This document shows, one piece after another, positions 1-6,312 of a stretch of 6,986 bases of DNA; position 1 is the stretch's first letter, and each line of letters opens with the position of its first letter. The translations under genes and the position numbers were made by a program. The notes below the pieces were generated by a model, which was not told where the DNA came from, made no database searches, and saw nothing but the letters and a program-made list of their open reading frames with translations. This stretch comes from Spirochaetales bacterium (GTDB lineage Bacteria > Spirochaetota > Spirochaetia > B11-G9): the NCBI GenBank assembly GCA_027077185.1, contig JALTGJ010000417.1, positions 1 through 6,986 on the forward strand. Reading direction: 5' to 3'.

Positions 1-1798
1 TAAGTTTTCCCAGGGTATAGTAGGCATCCCAATAAGAAGGATCAATTTTCATAAGCTGATTGAGAGTTGAAATTGCTTTGTCCTTCTGATCCAGCTCTAT
101 ATAGGCAAGGGCAAGATTATACCTCATGAGAGTAGCATTGGGCTTTTTTATAATAGCCTTTTTATAATGATTAATACTGTCGGTATACAGTTCAGAATGC
201 AGATATACATTTCCAAGATTATTATTTACCTCAAGAGATTCAGGATCCAGCTTATAGGCCTTAAGAAGGTACTCAAGTGCAATATCATAAGAACCCTTAT
301 CGTCATATATTTTACCCAAATTAATCAGGGGGAGAGTATAGCCGGGTTTTCTCGAGACTGCAGCAGTATAAGCCTTTATTGCACTTTCAAAATTACCGGT
401 GGCCTCACTGGCATTCCCCAGAGTATATAAATATTCCGCAGAGGAAGGTTTTAACTGTACAGCCATAGCTGCGTATGTAAGTGCTTCAGAAGGTTTATTC
501 AACTCTAGTTTTGTTAGTGCCATATTGTTGTTTGTAACAGCATTTGTACTGTCCAGTTTAAGAGCAGTGGAATAATATTTCTCTGCTTCCGTATAATTTT
601 TCATGTCAGACAAAACTACAGCCAGGGATCCAAAATATATGGCCTTTGTTGAATCAAGAGAGGCAGCTTTTTTATAATATTTTACTGCACTGTTTTTATC
701 TCCGGATATCTTTTTTAGATCACCCATCTGATAAAAGGCTGCGGCATTCTCAGGATTTAAGGATGCTGCGTTTTCAAATGCCTTAAAGGCAGAAGCAGCA
801 CTTCCAAGGCGTCTCTGGGTATAACCCAAGTTCATAAATGCTTTTTCGTGGGTGGGATCAATATGAATACAGGCCTCGAAGGACTGTCTTGCCCCGTCAT
901 AATTTTTTGTACGATACTGAGCTTTCCCCAGCTCAAATAGTAAATCCGCTTTTTCTGGGTTTAGCCGGGCAGCTGTAGTATATGCATCAACAGCACTATC
1001 CCATTGATTTTGTTTTGAATAGACTTTTCCCAGAGTTTCATAAGGTATCCAAAGGTTTTTGTCTTTATCAATTGCCTTGTTTGCATACTCAACAGCCTTA
1101 TTTATATTAGGCTGACTATTTTCATCTTCCTGAAAATAAGATTCACCTGTTTCAGCGTATGCTTCTGCAGAATCAGGATCAATCCCCAGAGCCTCTTCAA
1201 AAAAACCTCTTGCCTGGGCATGCTGATCAGCTTCCATCCTGTCTTTCCCTGTTTGAATAAGTTTTTTTACCTGATTCGCCTTATCTCTCTCTGCCTGACT
1301 AAGGGCTGCCAGCCTGGCCTCTTCCTCTTTACGTTTTTTTTCTGCTGCAAGTCGTTGATCCTCCTGTTTTTTCAGCTCTGCATCCCTTCGGGCAGCTTCA
1401 TCACCCTGGGATATGGATGTAGCAGAGGAATCTTCTATGGTATTCCCAAGATCCGAAAGGCTTTGAGCAAGTGTATCCTGGGCTTTTCTGGCTTCTTCTT
1501 CCTGTTGGTCCTTAAGAAGCTTATCCTTTGCTTCCTGTGCCTTTTTACTGGCAATAATATCATCTCTTAGGGCCCTGGCATCAGAATTATCAGCATTCTC
1601 AATTAATAATGAATTAATTAAATTCAAGGCCATGTCATACTCACCACTATCAGAATATTCCCTGGCAAGTCTAAGAGTATTCTGAGCTTTTATATCCGCA
1701 TTGCCGGAAGACTTTCCATTTATATATAAAAAACCGGTAATTAGTAAGATAAGCACTAAAAGTACTCCAGCAGCAATTAATATTTTCTTTTTATCCAT
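1..1798 (-). CDS. Large membrane-anchored TPR protein with coiled-coil linker, C-terminus beyond the window
   Basis: The minus strand is open from the ATG at 1798-1796 to the left edge with no stop, giving 599 residues. A good AGGAG lies 5 bases before the start. Residues 3-5 are KKK, followed by one hydrophobic helix (about 6-26, ILIAAGVLLVLILLITGFLY), so the rest should face the periplasm. Residues 36-80 form a TPR-like helical pair. Residues 84-175 are charged, rich in E/K/A/R and low in predicted order, as in a coiled-coil or extended linker. From about 177 to the edge there are roughly ten TPR units, with recurrent A-x-x-x-Y/F and 'LxP/LDP' ends (e.g. ARLNPEKADLLFELGKAQY, about 277-295). 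TPR arrays bind proteins, and no enzymatic domain is visible. It follows another TPR gene by 56 bases and is probably co-transcribed with it. Specific function is unknown; a cell-envelope scaffold is an inference. Confidence 0.9.
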   Translation of the reverse strand, partial: MDKKKILIAAGVLLVLILLITGFLYINGKSSGNADIKAQNTLRLAREYSDSGEYDMALNLINSLLIENADNSDARALRDDIIASKKAQEAKDKLLKDQQEEEARKAQDTLAQSLSDLGNTIEDSSATSISQGDEAARRDAELKKQEDQRLAAEKKRKEEEARLAALSQAERDKANQVKKLIQTGKDRMEADQHAQARGFFEEALGIDPDSAEAYAETGESYFQEDENSQPNINKAVEYANKAIDKDKNLWIPYETLGKVYSKQNQWDSAVDAYTTAARLNPEKADLLFELGKAQYRTKNYDGARQSFEACIHIDPTHEKAFMNLGYTQRRLGSAASAFKAFENAASLNPENAAAFYQMGDLKKISGDKNSAVKYYKKAASLDSTKAIYFGSLAVVLSDMKNYTEAEKYYSTALKLDSTNAVTNNNMALTKLELNKPSEALTYAAMAVQLKPSSAEYLYTLGNASEATGNFESAIKAYTAAVSRKPGYTLPLINLGKIYDDKGSYDIALEYLLKAYKLDPESLEVNNNLGNVYLHSELYTDSINHYKKAIIKKPNATLMRYNLALAYIELDQKDKAISTLNQLMKIDPSYWDAYYTLGKL

Positions 1799-1803
1799 AT
1801 AAA

Positions 1804-1808
1804 CTCCT
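1804..1808 (-). promoter_or_regulatory. Shine-Dalgarno of the large TPR gene
   Basis: The minus strand reads AGGAG, with 5 bases between it and the ATG at 1798. This fixes the start of the large TPR gene and shows it can be translated independently of the gene upstream. Confidence 0.75.
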
Positions 1809-1819
1809 AAGGTTGCATA

Positions 1820-1849
1820 GGCGAGCAGGAAGCTTGCTTCCGACCAGCC
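1820..1849 (-). repeat. GC-rich imperfect hairpin between two TPR genes
   Basis: In the 56-base gap between the two minus-strand TPR genes, GGAAG (1828-1832) and CTTCC (1837-1841) form a perfect 5-bp stem around a 4-base loop. In the minus-strand RNA the stem extends through one mismatch to GGU/GCU (G-U, G-C and U-G pairs), then through a second mismatch to GGC/GCC. That makes 11 pairs with two mismatches. It is much more GC-rich than its surroundings. No T-run follows, so it does not look like an intrinsic terminator. It could be an mRNA-processing or stability element, or one copy of a dispersed palindromic repeat. The fold is seen in the sequence; the role is inferred. Confidence 0.5.
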
Positions 1850-1854
1850 CCAAG

Positions 1855-2607
1855 TTATTCTACAATATCAAAGTCAGTATTATAATCTTCCACAGATTCA
1901 GTACCTGCAGACAGATTGGTAGTATCATTACCAGCAGAATTAAGAGAATCCAGCACCTGACTCACTAATGCTTTTTGCCTTGCGGCTTCTTCAACACGCT
2001 TTCTTTCATCTTCAAGCTGTTTACGTGCCTGATTATCTAATTTTACCTGAAGAAGACTTATTATTTTTTTTATTTCATCTTCCTGATAAGGATTTACTTC
2101 ATGGACAAGATACGCCTTATAATCATTCAGAGCTTCACCGTAAGATTGTTTTCTTAAATACTCACCTGCACGATTCCGAAGAGCATTCCCATTATTATCA
2201 ATATTTATGGCCTGAGTGTAATAATCAATTGCATCTTCATAATTACCCATAACAGAAAGATTATTTGCGATATTGGTAAGAAAGGTCGATTTTAGGTTTC
2301 CAGCCACTTCCAGCCCCCTCTTATATATTTCAACGGCTTTTCTATTCTCTCCAAGTTGTTCATATACAATACCAAGGTAATTATAAATCTTATTGCTTCC
2401 AGGGTCTTTCTGTAGAGCAATTTCTAACAGAGGAGCCGCTTTTTCAGGTTTATTATTCAGAAAGAGGTCTATTCCGGAAGATAATTCTGTGTTACTGCTA
2501 CTGGCAAAAATGCCGGAAACAACATAAAAACATAAAATAATTATAAATCTTATTTTTAGATTAATTTTTTTGCCCCCTAATGGTTTGACAGTATCCAATT
2601 TTCTCAT
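1855..2607 (-). CDS. Exported TPR protein with C-terminal coiled coil
   Basis: This is a 250-residue protein if started at the ATG at 2607. A hydrophobic segment (about residues 20-35, FIIILCFYVVSGIFA) followed by ASSS looks like a signal peptide with cleavage after IFA, giving a periplasmic product. There is no cysteine at that site, so it is not a lipoprotein. Four TPR-like units cover about 41-170, the clearest being KIYNYLGIVYEQLGENRKAV (73-92). A charged helix (about 185-222, ARKQLEDERKRVEEAARQKA) is probably a coiled coil, and the tail is acidic. The start is uncertain: the ATG has no Shine-Dalgarno and gives an unusually long 20-residue n-region. An in-frame ATT at 2565-2563 sits 7 bases after AGGGGG and would give a compact signal peptide (NLKIR plus the hydrophobic core). 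It is the first gene of a probable two-gene TPR unit. Molecular function is not recognised. Confidence 0.88.
   Translation of the reverse strand: MRKLDTVKPLGGKKINLKIRFIIILCFYVVSGIFASSSNTELSSGIDLFLNNKPEKAAPLLEIALQKDPGSNKIYNYLGIVYEQLGENRKAVEIYKRGLEVAGNLKSTFLTNIANNLSVMGNYEDAIDYYTQAINIDNNGNALRNRAGEYLRKQSYGEALNDYKAYLVHEVNPYQEDEIKKIISLLQVKLDNQARKQLEDERKRVEEAARQKALVSQVLDSLNSAGNDTTNLSAGTESVEDYNTDFDIVE
2573..2578 (-). promoter_or_regulatory. Candidate Shine-Dalgarno for a downstream (AUU) start of the exported TPR gene
   Basis: The minus strand reads AGGGGG, followed after 7 bases by in-frame ATT (2565-2563). No ATG, GTG or TTG lies in frame between this site and the end of the signal peptide. It is the only good ribosome-binding sequence near the gene start; the ATG at 2607 has TCTCCTTTTG upstream and none. 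AUU initiation is known for infC in E. coli, so it is possible but rare. A chance purine run cannot be excluded. Confidence 0.4.
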
Positions 2608-2613
2608 TAATCT
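2585..2613 (+). promoter_or_regulatory. Candidate sigma-70 promoter for the plus-strand TPR operon
   Basis: A perfect TTGACA -35 box (2585-2590) is followed by a 17-base spacer and TAATCT (2608-2613). The latter matches only three of six consensus -10 positions, but these include the important first T, second A and last T. Transcription would start near 2620, just ahead of the GGAG at 2621-2624, leaving a very short leader. The weak -10 box keeps the confidence low. Confidence 0.4.
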
Positions 2614-2618
2614 TACAA
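2590..2618 (-). promoter_or_regulatory. Candidate sigma-70 promoter for the minus-strand TPR genes
   Basis: On the minus strand, TTGTAA (2618-2613, four of six matches) is followed by exactly 17 bases and GATACT (2595-2590, four of six matches). Transcription would start near 2583, just upstream of the AGGGGG at 2578-2573. This promoter overlaps almost completely with the plus-strand candidate. If real, the ATG at 2607 would lie upstream of the transcript, which favours the downstream start of the exported TPR gene. Confidence 0.4.
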
Positions 2619-2620
2619 AA

Positions 2621-2624
2621 GGAG
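2621..2624 (+). promoter_or_regulatory. Shine-Dalgarno of the plus-strand TPR/Mrr-like gene
   Basis: GGAG, preceded by an A-run, lies 6 bases before the ATG at 2631. It fixes the start of the first gene of the plus-strand operon. Confidence 0.8.
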
Positions 2625-2630
2625 AAGAGT

Positions 2631-4022
2631 ATGCCCCTTATTATTATTCTAGTTTTAATCATCGGAATTGCAGTAGCAGTTATTACAATTTTTGTTATGA
2701 AATCCGTTTTAGCCCCTAAAAAGCTTACTACTGTCTATAATCTTCAAAAACAGGGTAAACATAACTCTGCTGTTCGGATTGTAAAGCAAATTCTTGAAAA
2801 AGAACCCCGAAATGCTGAAGCCCATTTTCTTCTTGCAAATTCCTATATTGCACAAAACAAATCTGAAATAGCCCTTATGGAATTAAAAGCCGTAAATCAA
2901 ATTGGAAATTTTGGTGGATATTGTAAAGAAAATGAGTTTCGATTATTAATAGCCGGAATATTTGAACAATTTAATCAGCCGGAAGAAGCTCTTAAAGAAC
3001 TTATCCTTCTAATTAAGCTAATGCCTACAATAGGTGAATACTACTTTAGAGCCGGTAAATTATTTGAAAAAAGAAATAAAGAAGACAAGGCAAGCCAATA
3101 CTACAGAAAAGCTATTCAACTGGATCCAAGACTTAGCGAAGCACATTTTAGCCTTGGATATATTTTATACAAGCACAAAAAATATGTGGAAGCAAAAGCC
3201 GAGTTTGAAGCAGCTCTAAAATATAAACAGGATCTTTATGCTGCATATTTTTATCTTGGCAAACTTCAAAAAAATAATCATGATTATGTACCGGCTTTAC
3301 TTTCTTTCGAAAAAGCCAGCAGGGATCAGACATTTAAAGTTAAGGCATTGGTTGAAAGAGGCGGGTGTTATATGAGCCTGAAAAGTTTTGATAAGGCAAT
3401 TGTCGAACTTGAAAGAGGCATAAAATTAACAACAAATACTTCGTCTCCGGAAACCCTTTATGCAAGATATTTTCTTGCTGCCTGCCATGAGCAGGAAAGA
3501 GATTTCGAGAGCGCCATAGACCAGTGGGAAGAAATATATTCAAAAAAACCCAATTTTAATGATGTTGCAGAAAAACTAAGTCAGTACCAGGAACTTAGGA
3601 CAGATGATCGAATGAAGGATTTTCTAACTTCCGGCAATAAAGAATTTCAGGAAATATGCAAAGCTCTTACATCTGCCATGAGCCTTAATATTACTGAACT
3701 GTCTGAAATGCAGAATGGATGCCAGATAATAGCTGTGGATGGGGATAGTAAATGGAGGGGCGCAAGGAAAATGCCCAAACTTATCTGGTTTCTAAGAGTA
3801 CCGGAGATTGTCTCTGACAGAACTGTACGGAGCATACTCGAAAAAATGAAAGCTCTGAATGTTTCAAGATGTATTATTGTTGCAAGCTCTAATTTTTCCA
3901 GAAAGGCTCAGGACTATGCAGAAAACAGACCAATTGACCTCCTTGGAAAAGAAGATCTTCAGAAAGCATTAAAAAATATTGATTTTAAAGCAATTGATAA
4001 AGCTATGAAAAATAAAAAATAA
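2631..4022 (+). CDS. Membrane-anchored TPR protein with degenerate Mrr-like C-terminal domain
   Basis: This is a 463-residue protein. Residues 2-23 form one hydrophobic helix with no charge before it and K24, K30, K31 after it, so the body should face the cytoplasm. TPR-like units run from about 33 to 310, the clearest being KASQYYRKAIQLDPRLSEAH (153-172) and the unit after it (173-200). The C-terminal region (about 335-450) resembles the Mrr-type restriction-endonuclease fold. In particular, ASSNFSRKAQDYAENRPIDL (418-437) followed by LGKEDLQKAL matches the Mrr ending 'T-x-G-F-x-x-x-A-x-x-Y/F-A-x-x-R/K-P-I-x-L-I-x-G-x-x-L'. The strand that normally carries the catalytic Q/E-x-K reads LIWFLRV (384-390), so that motif is absent. 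It is probably a binding or structural remnant rather than a nuclease. The next gene begins 2 bases after the stop, indicating one operon. Function is unknown; the TPR part implies protein-protein contacts. Confidence 0.9.
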   Translation: MPLIIILVLIIGIAVAVITIFVMKSVLAPKKLTTVYNLQKQGKHNSAVRIVKQILEKEPRNAEAHFLLANSYIAQNKSEIALMELKAVNQIGNFGGYCKENEFRLLIAGIFEQFNQPEEALKELILLIKLMPTIGEYYFRAGKLFEKRNKEDKASQYYRKAIQLDPRLSEAHFSLGYILYKHKKYVEAKAEFEAALKYKQDLYAAYFYLGKLQKNNHDYVPALLSFEKASRDQTFKVKALVERGGCYMSLKSFDKAIVELERGIKLTTNTSSPETLYARYFLAACHEQERDFESAIDQWEEIYSKKPNFNDVAEKLSQYQELRTDDRMKDFLTSGNKEFQEICKALTSAMSLNITELSEMQNGCQIIAVDGDSKWRGARKMPKLIWFLRVPEIVSDRTVRSILEKMKALNVSRCIIVASSNFSRKAQDYAENRPIDLLGKEDLQKALKNIDFKAIDKAMKNKK

Positions 4023-4024
4023 TA

Positions 4025-4705
4025 ATGGGAACACTAAAGCTTCTTTGCATTTCGGATAAGGTAGATCCCCTTATTTATTCAAATAATATTAAAGAACGTT
4101 TTGGTGATATTGATATAATTCTAAGTTCCGGAGACCTTAATATGGACTACTATGGGTTTATAGTAAGTTCATTGAATAAGCCGCTTTTGTTTGTTTTTGG
4201 TAATCATAATCTAAAAAAAATCCATAATTTCAGGAAAATTAACTCTGAAGTATTTCCTCTTCACACAGATGAAATTGTTACTTTCCAAAAAAGTTATGGA
4301 GCCACATATATTGGAGATAAAGTTAAGAATATCAAGTCCCTTTTAATTGCAGGTCTGGGAGGAAGTAGGATCTATAATGGTGGTGCAAATCAATTTTCTG
4401 AAATTGGCATGGGTTTTAAAATCATAAAACTAATACCCTTCCTTATATTTAACAGGATAATACACGGAAGATGGCTTGATGTTCTTTTAACCCATGCACC
4501 TCCCAGAGGAATAGGGGATAGAGAAGATAAATGCCATCAGGGATTCAAGGTGTTCAGGGTCTTTATAAAATTCTTTAAACCCAAATATCTTCTTCATGGA
4601 CATATTCATTTATATGATATTAATGCACAACGAAACTTTACCTTAAAAAACACTCAAATAATTAATATATTCGAGCATCTAACCTTAAATATTGAGATAC
4701 CATGA
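4025..4705 (+). CDS. Calcineurin-like metallophosphoesterase, variant metal site
   Basis: The 226-residue protein has the ordered motifs of the metallophosphoesterase superfamily: D11 in CISDKVDP, G36-D37 in SSGDL, G59-N60-H61 in FGNHN, T156-H157 in LTHAPP, and H191-G-H193-x-H195 in HGHIH. These residues bind a dinuclear metal centre that hydrolyses phosphoesters. The first motif is normally D-x-H; here it is D-K-V, so one metal ligand is missing or supplied from elsewhere. The region AGLGGS (109-114) is also typical of the family. The fold is cytosolic and there is no signal peptide. No Shine-Dalgarno is evident before the ATG, which lies 2 bases after the upstream stop, so translation is probably coupled. 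Its stop overlaps the next start (ATGA). The substrate cannot be predicted. Confidence 0.9.
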   Translation: MGTLKLLCISDKVDPLIYSNNIKERFGDIDIILSSGDLNMDYYGFIVSSLNKPLLFVFGNHNLKKIHNFRKINSEVFPLHTDEIVTFQKSYGATYIGDKVKNIKSLLIAGLGGSRIYNGGANQFSEIGMGFKIIKLIPFLIFNRIIHGRWLDVLLTHAPPRGIGDREDKCHQGFKVFRVFIKFFKPKYLLHGHIHLYDINAQRNFTLKNTQIINIFEHLTLNIEIP

Positions 4706-5613
4706 TAGAGAATACAAACTATATAAATTTTCAGGCCCGGGATGATTTTAATAAAGCCAGGTCAAAAGCAACTATCTCTCATATTCTCCACGCAATGACA
4801 CCCGAAAACCAAAATCTTCTTTCTCTTGAAAATATAAAAAAACTTATAAAACCTAAATCGGAAACCTATTTGGGAATGAAAACAGTTGATATAGATTTAA
4901 TTATAGGCAGTGAAGGACGATATAATGATTTTAATCGTACTTTCCTACCTAAAAAAGAATTTATTCGAAATAGATGGGAAAGTATCGATAAGGCACATTT
5001 AAAATCAATTATACTTCCCCCTATCAAACTATATGAAATAGGCGGATCTTATTTTGTCAGAGATGGAAATCATAGAGTATCGGTTGCAAAACTTCAGGGA
5101 GTAATGAGTATTGATGCAGAGGTTATTCGTTTGGATACAGAAATAGCACTAACTCCGGGCATGACTCAACAGGAAATAATAAACGCAATAATTAAATACG
5201 AGAAAAATCACGTTTTTTCAAAAACTGATCTCTCATTAATTATTAACCCTGAAGAACTAAATTTTACGGCACCAGGCAGATTCCATGAAATACTCCGTCA
5301 TATTCAGGGCCATAAGTATTTTCTTAATGAAGACAGCAAAGATGAAATTCCCTTTGTAGAAGCAGGGAACTCCTGGTATAATACCTTATACAAACCAATT
5401 ATAGAAATTGTCAAGGAAGAACATATCCTTTCAAGATTCCCCGGAAGAACAGAGGGGGATTTATATATGTGGATTATTAAACACTGGGATAAATTAAAAA
5501 ACAATAACAGAAATAATTTCACACTTCAGGAAGCAGCTGTTAATTTCTCTTCAGAATATGGTAAATCTTATTTCAGACAGATATTACATTTTTTCAAAAA
5601 TTTTATATCCTAA
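4702..5613 (+). CDS. ParB/sulfiredoxin-fold protein of unknown function
   Basis: This 303-residue protein starts inside the stop of the phosphoesterase gene (ATGA overlap), so the two are translationally coupled. Its core (about 60-145) has IIGSEGRYNDFNRTFLP (67-83), then LPPIKLYEIGGSYFVRDG (105-122) continuing as NHRVSVAKLQG. The V-R-D-G-N-H-R-V-S-V-A motif (119-129) is the signature box of the ParB N-terminal/sulfiredoxin fold, equivalent to 'G-x-R-R' or 'D-G-x-H-R' in ParB and related nucleotide-binding proteins. The C-terminal helical part contains SRFPGRTEGDLYMWIIKHWD (244-263), which I recall from similar proteins in Chloroflexi, actinobacteria and spirochaetes. There is no helix-turn-helix or CTPase-type partner gene, so a chromosome-segregation role is unlikely. 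Reaction and partner are unknown; nucleotide binding is an inference from the fold. Confidence 0.87.
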   Translation: MIENTNYINFQARDDFNKARSKATISHILHAMTPENQNLLSLENIKKLIKPKSETYLGMKTVDIDLIIGSEGRYNDFNRTFLPKKEFIRNRWESIDKAHLKSIILPPIKLYEIGGSYFVRDGNHRVSVAKLQGVMSIDAEVIRLDTEIALTPGMTQQEIINAIIKYEKNHVFSKTDLSLIINPEELNFTAPGRFHEILRHIQGHKYFLNEDSKDEIPFVEAGNSWYNTLYKPIIEIVKEEHILSRFPGRTEGDLYMWIIKHWDKLKNNNRNNFTLQEAAVNFSSEYGKSYFRQILHFFKNFIS

Positions 5614-5626
5614 TCTTTTAGACATA

Positions 5627-6304
5627 CTAGTTCTTAATTGAATAAGGACCTTTGATCAGTCCTGTTCCTGATTCAGGATCGTACGAATAAATACTAATCC
5701 AGGCAGCTTTATTAGATGTATCACTGCTTATTATGGACCTGTTTATTTTACCATTATCCATTTTATATTTTTTTATAATCTTCATAGCATTATCATATAC
5801 CCACAAAGTGTTATCCTGAAATTTTGATTCCAATTGTATAGAATCATTTATATAAAGTTTTGGGAAAATATTATTTTTTATCGACTTCACCATTGCCGGA
5901 GAAATGTAGAAATTACGGCTGTCTCGCTCCCCTGCTTTATCAATTACCAGAACTCTGTAAGTACCTGCTGGTAAGTTAGAGTAATTATTCATTCTAATAT
6001 TATTGGACCCAAGCCAGTTGGAACCGCTTATAACTTTCATGCTCCAGCTTGTACTATCCAACACCCAGAACAATTCAGCCTCATCAGTAATAATATATAT
6101 TTTATCAATATCTGTAATGCCGTCTTCATCATTTATCATTGTAAAAACTGAAAGTTTCATATAATGGGAACCCCCCTCCGCTTTTTGTATAAAATTAATC
6201 TGCCATACAAGCTGAGTAATATTAGGAACAGAACCACTGCACTTAGATAAAAGGAGGATTATAATAATAACAAAACTAATTTTACTTTTAATTGGAAACG
6301 ACAT
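5627..6304 (-). CDS. Putative lipoprotein or secreted protein
   Basis: The 225-residue protein begins with a basic n-region (K6, K8) and a hydrophobic core (FVIIIILLLS, 11-20) ending in S-K-C22. Cys22 is positioned like a lipobox cysteine, but lysine at -1 is unusual, so lipidation is likely rather than certain. The mature part looks beta-rich. It carries DEDG (59-62), DEAELFWVLD (74-83) and LPAGTYRVLVIDKAGERD (111-128), the last like the final strands of an Ig-like domain. I recall similar uncharacterised lipoproteins in spirochaetes. It starts 8 bases after the stop of the acyltransferase gene, so both are probably one transcript. Only a weak AGAGA about 13 bases upstream could serve as ribosome-binding site. 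It ends 13 bases from the convergent ParB-like gene. Confidence 0.85.
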   Translation of the reverse strand: MSFPIKSKISFVIIIILLLSKCSGSVPNITQLVWQINFIQKAEGGSHYMKLSVFTMINDEDGITDIDKIYIITDEAELFWVLDSTSWSMKVISGSNWLGSNNIRMNNYSNLPAGTYRVLVIDKAGERDSRNFYISPAMVKSIKNNIFPKLYINDSIQLESKFQDNTLWVYDNAMKIIKKYKMDNGKINRSIISSDTSNKAAWISIYSYDPESGTGLIKGPYSIKN

Positions 6305-6312
6305 ATTAACTA

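Noticed and set aside
1..1300. Repetitive appearance that might be DNA tandem repeats.
   Set aside because: The periodicity is at protein level (34-residue TPR units), and I see no near-identical DNA repeats between units.
167..1570. Plus-strand open frames at 167-430 and 1220-1570.
   Set aside because: They lie wholly inside the continuous minus-strand TPR coding frame, lack ribosome-binding sites and have no recognisable domain.
2631..5613. Reading the Mrr-like, phosphoesterase and ParB-like operon as an anti-phage defence system.
   Set aside because: The Mrr catalytic motif is missing, and there is no methylase, helicase, ATPase, toxin or mobile-element gene nearby. The neighbours look like chromosomal envelope and lipid genes.
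4702..5613. Calling this gene parB, a chromosome-partitioning factor.
   Set aside because: Only the small Srx/ParB-like fold motif is shared. There is no helix-turn-helix domain, no parA neighbour and no parS-like site visible.
5641..5665. Possible terminator stem AGGAC/GTCCT at the end of the lipoprotein gene.
   Set aside because: It has only five base pairs with a 9-base loop, lies within the coding region, and is not followed by a proper T-run.
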